This document shows positions 35,604-42,921 of a stretch of 64,000 nucleotides of DNA, piece by piece. The stretch is from Spirosoma taeanense (GTDB lineage: Bacteria; Bacteroidota; Bacteroidia; Cytophagales; Spirosomataceae). Under the pieces are notes generated by a model, which saw only the letters and a program-made list of their open reading frames with translations, was not told where the DNA came from and did no database searches. Position 1 is the stretch's first letter; every line of letters begins with the position of its first letter. The stretch spans positions 5,488,501 to 5,552,500 of the forward strand of contig NZ_CP053435.1 of the NCBI RefSeq assembly GCF_013127955.1, given 5' to 3'. The position numbers and the translations under genes were made by a program.

Positions 35604-36626
35604 ATGACCAGACTACCGTTCTATTTGCTTGCTTTAGTTTTGTTCGTGAGCGCCTGTAAATCCAAACCGAACCAGAGCGAGGCAACGCAGACTGCCGATC
35701 AGGTCCCTACTGTTCAGGCACCCGCTTTTAACGCCGATTCGGCTTATGCTTATATTGAACAGCAGGTAAAATTCGGCCCGCGTGTACCAAACACCCCCGC
35801 CCACGTTCAGGCAGGTAACTACTTGGTAGCAAAGCTGAAGCAGTTTGGTTGTGCAGTAACGGAACAGAACTTTGTAGCCACCACCTGGGACGGAAAAAAG
35901 CTCAACGCTCGTAACATCATCGGCAGTATTAATCCCACTGCCACCAAGCGGATTGTGTTGACATCGCACTGGGATTCGCGACCTACTGCCGATCAGGACC
36001 CCGACGCGGCCGATAAAAGCAAATCCGTACTGGGTGCCAACGACGGCGCCAGTGGCGTTGGGGTTCTGCTCGAACTGGCCCGCACCATTCAGCAGACCCA
36101 GCAAAAACCAGCTGTTGGCATCGATATTATTTTCTTTGATGCCGAGGACTGGGGTAATGGCGAGAAGGCGGGTAACGATTACGAAACCCAGAGTGGCAAT
36201 CAGTACGATTACATCGGTTTCTGTCTAGGCTCGCGTTATTGGGCCAAGAATTTACATAAACCAGGCTACTCGGCTTATTACGGTATTCTGCTGGACATGG
36301 TTGGGGCTAAGGGAGCTACCTTTGCTAAAGAAGGCTATTCGATGCAGTTTGCCCCGAGCGTTGTAAACAATGTCTGGCAAACGGCCAGCCGGTTAGGCTA
36401 CAGCCAGTATTTTGTCGATACGCCTGGCGGACAGATTACGGACGATCATGTTGCTCCGAATACCATTGCCAAAATTCCCATGATTGATATTATTCACACC
36501 AACATCGGATCGGGCGGGTTCTTTCCGGCCTGGCACACAGCCGAAGACAACATGAGTAATATTGACCGTGGTACGCTCAAAGCTGTTGGACAAACCCTGT
36601 TACAGGTAGCGTATAATGAGCAATAA
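35604..36626 (+). CDS. M28 family peptidase / glutaminyl cyclase-like lipoprotein
   Basis: A 340-residue lipoprotein: the signal peptide ends in the lipobox LFVSAC with Cys18. The M28 metal ligands are visible: TSHWDSRP (His, Asp), GANDGASGVG (Asp), FFDAEDWG (Glu), LLDMVG (Asp) and AWHTAEDN (His). The FGPRVPNTPAHVQAG and IGSGGFFPAWHTAEDNMSNI segments are typical of the glutaminyl-peptide cyclotransferase-like subgroup. It forms pyroglutamate at N-termini or acts as an aminopeptidase in the cell envelope. Its end overlaps the next gene by 11 bases. Confidence 0.88.
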   Translation: MTRLPFYLLALVLFVSACKSKPNQSEATQTADQVPTVQAPAFNADSAYAYIEQQVKFGPRVPNTPAHVQAGNYLVAKLKQFGCAVTEQNFVATTWDGKKLNARNIIGSINPTATKRIVLTSHWDSRPTADQDPDAADKSKSVLGANDGASGVGVLLELARTIQQTQQKPAVGIDIIFFDAEDWGNGEKAGNDYETQSGNQYDYIGFCLGSRYWAKNLHKPGYSAYYGILLDMVGAKGATFAKEGYSMQFAPSVVNNVWQTASRLGYSQYFVDTPGGQITDDHVAPNTIAKIPMIDIIHTNIGSGGFFPAWHTAEDNMSNIDRGTLKAVGQTLLQVAYNEQ

Positions 36627-37026
36627 ATTTATCCGGCGTCTGATGCAGCAGAGCGCTGTCTGTTTTCTGCTGACTACCACCCTGTTTGCCTGTGGTCCAG
36701 CGCCGGATCAGTTCGGGAAACTGGATCTGAAAAAATGGCGTAGCGACCGGGGCGGCTGCAATGGCATCCGGGCTACACTCCTGCCCGATTTTAAAGCAGA
36801 AATCCATAACCTGAAGGGTAAAACAGCCAATACCATTGGCGAGTTGCTTGGTCGGCCCGACATCAACCAGATTGCCGACCGTAACCAGAAGTTTTACGTT
36901 TATTTTCTGGAGAAAGGATCGCACTGCGACAAACCCGGCACTAAATCCAATAGTCGTTCAGTAGCCATTCGCATGAGCGCTATTGGTCTGGCAACCGAGG
37001 TTACCTTTCAAAATGGCTTACCGTAA
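36616..37026 (+). CDS. Small hypothetical lipoprotein
   Basis: A 136-residue protein with a lipobox (LLTTTLFACGPAP). The mature part begins with GPAPDQFGKLDLKKWRSDRGGCNGIR and contains the KTANTIGELLGRPDINQIADRNQKFYVYFLEKGSHCD segment, which recurs in short Bacteroidota lipoproteins of unknown function. The paired Cys (GGCNG, SHCDK) may form a disulfide. It overlaps the 3' end of the M28 gene by 11 bases, so translation is likely coupled; the two may act together at the envelope. Confidence 0.65.
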   Translation: MSNKFIRRLMQQSAVCFLLTTTLFACGPAPDQFGKLDLKKWRSDRGGCNGIRATLLPDFKAEIHNLKGKTANTIGELLGRPDINQIADRNQKFYVYFLEKGSHCDKPGTKSNSRSVAIRMSAIGLATEVTFQNGLP

Positions 37027-37043
37027 CGGCGTATTGACCCATC

Positions 37044-37616
37044 CTATAAGTAAAACTTTTTCCGGTGAATCATCTCTTCAACTGCTTCTGGTACCATATA
37101 ACGTATAGGCCGATTGGACCGGATACTATCCCGAATAAACGTCGCCGAAATATCCAGTAGCGGAGCTTCGACTAACCGGACATTCGGGTGCGTTTTGATC
37201 AAGCTCTCCAAAGCACGCGGTCGCGGATATACGTACAGACCGTAATACTCCAGGATTTTTTCGTAATTCTTCCAGTTGGCAAACTGCTCTAGATTGTCCT
37301 CGCCCATTATGAGCCTGAATTCGTGCTGCGGATATTTTTCGCTCAGACGGGTCAGCGTATCAATTGTATAGCTGGGCCGAGGCATCGAAAACTCGATATT
37401 GGTCGCTTTCAGGCGGCTATTATCGGCAATAGCCCGCTCCACCATATCGAATCGGTCGAACTCATGCAGCAGGCTCTTCGTCTTTTTAAACGGGTTCTGG
37501 GGTGATACCACAAACCACACCTGCTCTAGATCCGTCGTGTTGGCCATCGTATTGGCAATAATCAGATGACCAATATGAATGGGATTAAACGAGCCAAAAA
37601 AGAGACCTATTTTCAT
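37044..37616 (-). CDS. nadD: Nicotinate-nucleotide adenylyltransferase
   Basis: A 190-residue nucleotidyltransferase. LFFGSFNPIHIGHLIIAN at the N-terminus contains the (H)xGH nucleotide-binding motif, and ISATFIRDSIRSNRPIRYMVP near the C-terminus contains the ISATxIR motif. It adenylates nicotinate mononucleotide in NAD synthesis. The start matches family members. It is followed on the same strand (upstream) by gmk after 83 bases, an arrangement seen in other Bacteroidota genomes. Confidence 0.95.
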   Translation of the reverse strand: MKIGLFFGSFNPIHIGHLIIANTMANTTDLEQVWFVVSPQNPFKKTKSLLHEFDRFDMVERAIADNSRLKATNIEFSMPRPSYTIDTLTRLSEKYPQHEFRLIMGEDNLEQFANWKNYEKILEYYGLYVYPRPRALESLIKTHPNVRLVEAPLLDISATFIRDSIRSNRPIRYMVPEAVEEMIHRKKFYL

Positions 37617-37699
37617 TCTGGATTACAAACCTGACCGGCCTGGTACTAACAACGTTCTTTAACGCGATTGGAAATCAGTAATCTATTTTCCTCTATAGC

Positions 37700-38299
37700 T
37701 TATAAGACTGTCGATTTTGGTGGAATTTTATTGTCGATCACAAAATCATCAACCAGCTTCTGTGCTTTTTTCAGTGATGTTGACAGATCATCATTTACAA
37801 GAACAACGTCAAAACGACCTTCAAAGCTCATCTCAAAATGCACTTTAAACAGTCGCTTTGATAGACTTTCTTCTGTCTCAGAACCACGGCCAATTAGTCG
37901 TTGCCGCAGCGTTTCTTCATTCGGAACCCTCACAAAAACGGCCAAGGCCTTATCGCCATAATATTGCTTGAGCTTTAATCCACCCTGTACATCCACGTCA
38001 AACAAAACATGTTTGCCGCTGGCCCACAAGCGCTCAATCTCGGATTTTAACGTACCATAGAACGCACCCGTGTATACTTCTTCCCACTCGACAAACTCAT
38101 TGTTATCAATCCTCTGCTTGAACTCTTCGGGGGTCAGAAAATAATAGTCTTTGCCATTTTGTTCGCTACGGCCCCGACGATCGCGGGTGCAGGCCGAAAT
38201 AGAAAAGCCGAGATTATCGTTCTCGGCCAGCAAATGCTTGACAATCGTTGTTTTGCCCGAGCCAGAAGGGGCTGAAAAGATGATAAGCTTACCGTCCAA
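37700..38299 (-). CDS. gmk: Guanylate kinase
   Basis: A 199-residue P-loop kinase that converts GMP to [27 protein letters not shown] has the Walker A motif; GMP-binding residues are in [24 protein letters not shown] and [21 protein letters not shown]. The protein has the usual length. It is read toward nadD, and a long hairpin at 38332-38381 lies upstream, between it and the Cys-rich anti-sigma gene. Confidence 0.96.
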   Translation of the reverse strand: MDGKLIIFSAPSGSGKTTIVKHLLAENDNLGFSISACTRDRRGRSEQNGKDYYFLTPEEFKQRIDNNEFVEWEEVYTGAFYGTLKSEIERLWASGKHVLFDVDVQGGLKLKQYYGDKALAVFVRVPNEETLRQRLIGRGSETEESLSKRLFKVHFEMSFEGRFDVVLVNDDLSTSLKKAQKLVDDFVIDNKIPPKSTVL

Positions 38300-38331
38300 A
38301 ATAAGTCAGTGATTAACAAAGTCCTTAAATG

Positions 38332-38381
38332 AATTGAGGTAATCAGAGCGACGTTTTGTAGCGGCTCTGATTACCTCAATT
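38332..38381. repeat. Long perfect hairpin between gmk and the anti-sigma gene
   Basis: Two 18-base perfect arms (AATTGAGGTAATCAGAGC) around a 14-base loop. It is downstream of the anti-sigma gene and upstream of gmk on the minus strand. No proper T run follows in either direction, so it may be an mRNA stability or processing hairpin rather than a plain terminator. Confidence 0.6.
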
Positions 38382-38394
38382 ATGTCAATTTATC

Positions 38395-38685
38395 TTAACT
38401 AAAACTCAGAATGCGAGACTTGATCGTTGCCACGAGCTGCTCAGGGCAGCATTTCTTCTCCATCCGTTTGGCTAATAACTCCTTGACTTCCTTTTCGAGC
38501 TGATACATCTCAATGCAGGGTTTGCAGGACTCAAGGTTTGCTTTCAGTTTGGCAAGCTGCTGTTCAGTAGCTTCCCCATCCACAATTAACTGGATCATCT
38601 TCAAGCAGTCTGCCTGATGACTGCAATGATCTTTCATCTCAGGACCAGCGCTGGATGAAGATGACGATGGCAACGACGTTTGCAT
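38395..38685 (-). CDS. Cys-rich anti-sigma factor-like protein
   Basis: A 96-residue soluble protein with a zf-HC2-like pattern: HCSHQADC near 20-27 and NLESCKPCIEMY near 55, plus KKCCPEQ near 80. It lacks a transmembrane helix, unlike most anti-sigma factors. A zinc-binding anti-sigma factor (ZAS type) that releases its sigma factor on oxidation would look like this. It lies 82 bases downstream of the ECF sigma gene on the same strand, which supports the pairing. The Ser-rich leader (TSLPSSSSSS) suggests MKDHCSHQ may be the real start. Confidence 0.7.
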   Translation of the reverse strand: MQTSLPSSSSSSAGPEMKDHCSHQADCLKMIQLIVDGEATEQQLAKLKANLESCKPCIEMYQLEKEVKELLAKRMEKKCCPEQLVATIKSRILSFS

Positions 38686-38767
38686 TGGAAAAGTTTTATT
38701 TATTCCAAGAATATTATAATACGTTAAGTTATAAGCAGAACCAATTTGTCGTTAGAAAAAGTTCGGT

Positions 38768-39448
38768 TTATTCTTCGTTTTCTTCATTATAACCCATCGA
38801 GGATGCGTAATCACGCAATTTTTCTTTCAACAGGTTGCGGGCGCGGTGCAAACGAGACCGGACTGTACCAATCGGGATGTCCAGAATCTTGGCCATTTCT
38901 TCGTAGGTAAACCCTTCAATATCGCAAAGGATAATCACCGTCCGAAAATCAACGGGCAAGGAATTCAGCGCCGTAGCTACTTCATCACCAATCAGATCGG
39001 AAACAGACTCGGCCCGCAAATCGACCGTGTGCTCGGTTTCGGCATCTTCAGAATTATAGGTCGTTTCAACGTCCTGATAATCTACTTTAGCCGGTTCCTT
39101 ACTTTTTTTCCGGTAATCGTTAATGAAGCTGTTCTTCAGTATTCGAAACAGCCATGCTTTTGCGTTAGTTCCTTGCTCAAATGACGAAATAAACCGAAAA
39201 GCTTTTAAATACGTATCCTGCACGAGGTCATTGGCGTCGTCCTCATCGGTTGTCAGTCGGAAGGCAAAATTATACATGGAGTCAATGTGTGGCATAAACT
39301 CCTTATTGAAAACCTGATACTTCTGCTCTTCCGTATATCGGCGGGCAGGCGCATCGGCAGAGGGCTGCTCGTTAGAACCGCCATCGGGTAATAATTGATC
39401 GTCGTCGCGAGTTGGCGTATCTGACATAACTTCGGGTATAGTCGCCAT
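38768..39448 (-). CDS. ECF-type RNA polymerase sigma factor
   Basis: A sigma-70 family protein of about 226 residues. Region 2 is YNFAFRLTTDEDDANDLVQDTYLKAF and region 4 is EEMAKILDIPIGTVRSRLHRARNLLKEKL. The N-terminal extension of some 50 residues is poorly conserved. It directs RNA polymerase to an unknown regulon, probably controlled by the Cys-rich gene downstream. I take the ATG that gives MATIPEVMSDTPTRD; a longer frame to 39589 has no conserved sequence. Confidence 0.88.
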   Translation of the reverse strand: MATIPEVMSDTPTRDDDQLLPDGGSNEQPSADAPARRYTEEQKYQVFNKEFMPHIDSMYNFAFRLTTDEDDANDLVQDTYLKAFRFISSFEQGTNAKAWLFRILKNSFINDYRKKSKEPAKVDYQDVETTYNSEDAETEHTVDLRAESVSDLIGDEVATALNSLPVDFRTVIILCDIEGFTYEEMAKILDIPIGTVRSRLHRARNLLKEKLRDYASSMGYNEENEE

Positions 39449-39633
39449 AAAAGTAAGAGTTAATTGCCGTTTACTGTCGGCAGAACTCAACGAAATTCTA
39501 TTACACCCTAACCAGTTCGCTGAGCCGTGTCTGTGTTTGACTGCAAAAATCAATCCTTTGTTTAAAAAAACAGGGGAAAAACCAGTCAATATGACGATTT
39601 GGCAGCGAACGTTTCCCTAGATTGTAATGTTAA

Positions 39634-39674
39634 AGCCTGTTCATTCCCGCCATAGTGGCGTCAATGAACAGGCT
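39634..39674 (-). terminator. Hairpin after the 165-residue gene
   Basis: AGCCTGTTCATT and its exact complement enclose an inner CGCCA-TAG-TGGCG stem. It starts 19 bases after the minus-strand gene's stop and is followed by CTTTAAC, a weak T run. A terminator is likely. Confidence 0.6.
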
Positions 39675-39692
39675 GGCTATGTTTTAATGAGG

Positions 39693-40190
39693 TTAAACAG
39701 TAACCGATTTAAAATATCGTTTCAGCCAGGAATCGGCGGCTCGGAGACGCCAGTTTGCCAGAAACTCCGCTTTGGTTTGCACCAGTGTATTAAACACGGT
39801 TGAGTTTGGCGTCAACAAACCATCGGCAACTGCCGCTTTGATGGCTGGTAACGGATAGGTCGTTACGGTGCCATCAGCCGAAAGAACGGCCGCCGACCGG
39901 TCAAAGAAATCAACGCCGATCTGCTGACCAATTTCCCGGAGTGTTCGCACGGATGCATCAATTGAGCAGCCGCTCGGCAGGTTGAACCCTTCATCTACCC
40001 CTACCACAACAAATCGGTTTTCAATAACCTTCGCCGATGCCAGCAAAGGCTGCCCATGTGCTGCCCACTGATTTAAAGCGGGCTGAAGGGCCTGTTCAAT
40101 ACCTGATACATCGCTGCCCGAGAGCGGACGGTTTGCCTGATATACCCACACCCGGGCATTATCTGGCAGTTTATCAAAGTCAATCCACAT
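39693..40190 (-). CDS. Conserved Bacteroidota protein of unknown function
   Basis: A 165-residue cytosolic protein starting MWIDFDKLPDNARVWVYQANRPLSGSDVSGIEQAL. From memory, related proteins in Cytophagales carry the misleading name ABC transporter ATPase, but there is no Walker A or B motif here. Visible features: a VVVGVDEGFNLPSGCSIDASVRTLREIG stretch near 80-108, with a conserved Cys, and DFFDRSAAVL. It may be a small alpha/beta domain binding a nucleotide or thiol; I cannot say which. It is monocistronic, between the ECF and Fe-S genes. Confidence 0.65.
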   Translation of the reverse strand: MWIDFDKLPDNARVWVYQANRPLSGSDVSGIEQALQPALNQWAAHGQPLLASAKVIENRFVVVGVDEGFNLPSGCSIDASVRTLREIGQQIGVDFFDRSAAVLSADGTVTTYPLPAIKAAVADGLLTPNSTVFNTLVQTKAEFLANWRLRAADSWLKRYFKSVTV

Positions 40191-40259
40191 AGCAAAAAAG
40201 TACTAGTATGTGATAAACGATGCAAAGGCTCTATCCGATTCACCGCTCATCCATATTTA

Positions 40260-41087
40260 TTACAGACCCTCTTTCTGAGCAATGAGTTCGGCAATATCGT
40301 AAACCCGGACCGAATCTTCGCGGTTCTTATTCTTTACGCCATCCGACATCATCGTCATACAGAACGGACAGGCCACGGCAATCATGTCGGCGCCTGTGCC
40401 GAGCGCTTCCTCTACACGCTCGACGTTGACATCCTTATTACCGGGTTCAGGCTCTTTGAAATACTGACCTCCACCGGCTCCGCAGCACAGGCCATTGGCC
40501 CGCCCCCGTTTCATCTCGACCAGATCAGCATCCAGCGCGGCCAGCACCTCGCGGGGCGCTTCATAAATTTTATTGGCCCGGCCCAGGTAGCATGAATCAT
40601 GGAACGTAATCCGCCGACCCTTAAACGACTGCCCGTCCTTTACTCGAACGCGCCCCTCATTAATCAATCCCTGTAGAAACTGTGAGTGATGAATAACTTC
40701 ATATTTCCCGCCCAGTTCTGGGTACTCATTCTTCAGCGTATTGAAACAGTGCGGGCAGGCCGTTACGATCTTTTTTACGTTATAGCCGTTCAGAACCTGA
40801 ATGTTCGACACAGCCTGCATCTGGAATAAAAATTCGTTTCCGGCCCGACGTGCCGGGTCGCCTGTGCAGGCTTCTTCCGGCCCCAGCACGGCGAATTTGA
40901 TGCCAACGTGATTCAGGATCCGCACAAAGGCGATCGTTACGCGTTTATAGCGGTCGTCAAACGAGCCGGCGCAACCGACCCAGAATAGAATCTCCGGTTC
41001 TTCGCCCGCGGCAGCCATATCGGCCATGGTCGGGACTTTGTATATCTTCTCGCTCGTTGCTTCCATGTATTGACTAGTTTCGGTCAT
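40260..41087 (-). CDS. HdrB-like (Fe-S)-binding protein
   Basis: About 275 residues with two CCG-type domains. The first starts at FWVGCAGSFDDRYKRVT and has ACPHCFNTLKNEYPELGG; the second has HDSCYLGRANKIYEAPREVL, then LCCGAGGGQYFKEPEPG and ACPFCMTMM. These Cys sets bind a noncubane [4Fe-4S] cluster as in heterodisulfide reductase subunit B. The upstream gene encodes the membrane subunit with two ferredoxin motifs, so the pair resembles a split ETF:menaquinone oxidoreductase (EtfD). The start MTETSQYME is my choice; the frame extends 12 codons further upstream. Confidence 0.85.
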   Translation of the reverse strand: MTETSQYMEATSEKIYKVPTMADMAAAGEEPEILFWVGCAGSFDDRYKRVTIAFVRILNHVGIKFAVLGPEEACTGDPARRAGNEFLFQMQAVSNIQVLNGYNVKKIVTACPHCFNTLKNEYPELGGKYEVIHHSQFLQGLINEGRVRVKDGQSFKGRRITFHDSCYLGRANKIYEAPREVLAALDADLVEMKRGRANGLCCGAGGGQYFKEPEPGNKDVNVERVEEALGTGADMIAVACPFCMTMMSDGVKNKNREDSVRVYDIAELIAQKEGL

Positions 41088-41132
41088 TTTCCGTAAATTC
41101 ATTCGCTGATGAACACTGGTCAACCGATACGT

Positions 41133-42515
41133 TTATTTGCTTTGCGATTCGTTTACCTGATCGGCCCAGTTGAAACGGTCGCTCGGTGAGAATTTCCAGG
41201 GGGCCATATTATTTTCAATGTTGCTGAACATGGCATTCCAGGACGCCGGCGCCTGCGATTCTTCCATCACCCGGTAGCGACGTAACTGCAGAATAATGTC
41301 CAGCGGATTGATGTTAACCGGACAGGCGTTTATACAGGCCTGGCAGGTGGTGCAGGCGTTCAGTTCTTCTGCGGTTATATAATCACCGAGCAGTGATTTG
41401 TCGTCTTTAAAATCGTTACCCTGGGTTTGCCAGCCGCGCTGAATGTCTTCCATCCGGTCACGGGTATCCATCATAATCTTACGGGGCGACAATTTTTTGC
41501 CCGTAATATTTGCCGGGCAGGCTGCCGTACAGCGACCGCATTCGGTGCAGCTATAGGCATTCATTAGATTGATCCACTTCAGGTCATATACGTCCTTTGC
41601 CCCAAAACGGCCGATTTCAGCCGGCTGCTGACCGTTATCATTTTCCTGAGAACCGTCTGGCTCCGTCGTCAAAGGCAAGCCCAAGGCCAACTGAACCTCC
41701 TTCGTAATTTCGGGCATATTCTGCATTTCGCCTTTCGGCTGCAGATCCGAAAAATAGACATTCGGAAAGCCCAGAGCGATGTGCAGGTGCTTCGAATACG
41801 TTACGTAAACGGCAAAAGCCAGAATACCCAAGATGTGCAGCCACCACGCAGCCCGTTCGTAAGCAATAAGCGCCGTATCGCTGAACCCGGTAAAGAACGG
41901 CTTGAAATACTGACTAACCAGAAAATCGGGAACAATGCCCTGCAACTCTCCATAGTGGCCAACACCCCGGTCGCGCAAAACACTATCTGATGCATTCCAG
42001 GTCAGAAAGGCAATCATCAGAAAGATTTCGGCCGATAAGATAATTGTTGCATCGGAGACCGGCCAGCCGCGCAGTTCGCGGTGTCGACTTGCCTGTAACC
42101 GATTAACGCGGGTAATAAATCGTCGGCACAGAAACGCAACGCAGACCGCCAACACGCCAAACGCCAGCACTTCGAACACATCAATCAGAATCGGGTAAAC
42201 CGGCGTAATGTAAGGTGCAAATAGCCGGTGCGTTCCCAGAATACCATCCAAAATGATCTCCAGAATCTCAATATTGATGATTAGAAACCCAGCATAGATG
42301 ACAAAGTGCATCACCCCGACCAGCGGCTTAGTAAACATCTTTTTCTGCCCAAACGCTACCAGCAGCATCACTCGCATACGCTCACCGGCATTGTCAGTTC
42401 GATCTTCAGGCCGACCCAGCTTAATGGCCCGGGTAATGAGCCGCACGCGTTTGGTTATGTACCAGATTGCTGCGGCCAGGGCTGCGACAAACAAAATTTG
42501 CTGAAAAATATCCAT
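41133..42515 (-). CDS. Membrane (Fe-S) subunit with NarI/HdrE-like and ferredoxin domains
   Basis: A 460-residue protein with five or six hydrophobic helices in the N-terminal half (about 5-260, e.g. AALAAAIWYITK and VMHFVIYAGFLIINIEIL), in which His residues may bind heme b. Two [4Fe-4S] motifs follow: CTECGRCTAACPANITGKKL near residue 318 and CTTCQACINACPVNINPLD near residue 378. With the HdrB-like protein 45 bases downstream, it forms a membrane electron-transfer unit, likely passing electrons to menaquinone from ETF or another donor. The reaction is inferred from the architecture. Confidence 0.85.
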   Translation of the reverse strand: MDIFQQILFVAALAAAIWYITKRVRLITRAIKLGRPEDRTDNAGERMRVMLLVAFGQKKMFTKPLVGVMHFVIYAGFLIINIEILEIILDGILGTHRLFAPYITPVYPILIDVFEVLAFGVLAVCVAFLCRRFITRVNRLQASRHRELRGWPVSDATIILSAEIFLMIAFLTWNASDSVLRDRGVGHYGELQGIVPDFLVSQYFKPFFTGFSDTALIAYERAAWWLHILGILAFAVYVTYSKHLHIALGFPNVYFSDLQPKGEMQNMPEITKEVQLALGLPLTTEPDGSQENDNGQQPAEIGRFGAKDVYDLKWINLMNAYSCTECGRCTAACPANITGKKLSPRKIMMDTRDRMEDIQRGWQTQGNDFKDDKSLLGDYITAEELNACTTCQACINACPVNINPLDIILQLRRYRVMEESQAPASWNAMFSNIENNMAPWKFSPSDRFNWADQVNESQSK

Positions 42516-42598
42516 TCTATTTTCGGCTTACTTTACCTGAGAATCAGCTTTGTAATTCATCAGGCATAACTTTACTGAAAAATAATCTGCGCAATCTG

Positions 42599-42629
42599 TT
42601 GCAGCGAGACATCTGGCTGTGTACTTTTG
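42599..42629 (+). promoter_or_regulatory. Promoter of tRNA-Phe
   Basis: TTG at 42599-42601, a 20-base spacer, then TACTTTTG at 42622-42629, an exact -7 consensus match. The tRNA begins 12 bases later, which fits a transcription start near 42635. Confidence 0.75.
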
Positions 42630-42641
42630 CACCCACGTTTC

Positions 42642-42717
42642 GGTGATGTAGCTCAGTTGGTAGAGCAAAGGACTGAAAATCCTTGTGTCGGCGGTTCGAT
42701 TCCGTCCATCACCACCA
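42642..42717 (+). tRNA. tRNA-Phe (anticodon GAA)
   Basis: A 76-base cloverleaf: acceptor GGTGATG with CATCACC, D arm GCTC...GAGC, anticodon stem AAGGA/TCCTT with loop CTGAAAA giving anticodon GAA, T arm GGCGG-TTCGATT-CCGTC, discriminator A and an encoded CCA. All stems pair. Confidence 0.97.
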
Positions 42718-42727
42718 CCTTAACTTC

Positions 42728-42755
42728 AGCCTTCCTAATCAGGAAGGCTTTTTTT
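42728..42755 (+). terminator. Terminator of tRNA-Phe
   Basis: AGCCTTCCT-AATC-AGGAAGGCT followed by a run of T, 10 bases after the tRNA 3' end. Confidence 0.85.
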
Positions 42756-42756
42756 A

Positions 42757-42786
42757 TGCCTGACAAGTTCTCAAACTTGTCAGGCA
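42757..42786. repeat. Perfect inverted repeat, 13-base arms
   Basis: TGCCTGACAAGTT-CTCA-AACTTGTCAGGCA. It directly follows the tRNA terminator and is the second of three successive hairpins. No gene or operator function is known from sequence alone. Confidence 0.65.
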
Positions 42787-42788
42787 TC

Positions 42789-42820
42789 GTTAAAATAGTA
42801 TGCACGCATACTATTTTAAC
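42789..42820. repeat. Perfect inverted repeat, 15-base arms
   Basis: GTTAAAATAGTATGC-AC-GCATACTATTTTAAC, arms of 15 bases with a 2-base spacer, immediately after the 13-base-arm repeat. On DNA it is a near-perfect palindrome of 32 bases. Confidence 0.7.
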
Positions 42821-42921
42821 CTTAGCAAAGATACAACTTCCTGCGAATCTAACAAGGAAAGGGAGCCGTTGTTTTGTACCTAACCCGAACGGGTAATAAC
42901 ATCTCGCTGATAAGCAGAAAA

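Noticed and set aside
39693..40190. Possible annotation as ABC transporter ATPase
   Set aside because: No Walker A, signature or Walker B motif is present; the name appears to be a propagated error in related genomes.
42627..42896. Forward ORF over tRNA-Phe and the hairpins
   Set aside because: It translates a tRNA and inverted repeats; the product has no protein-like character.
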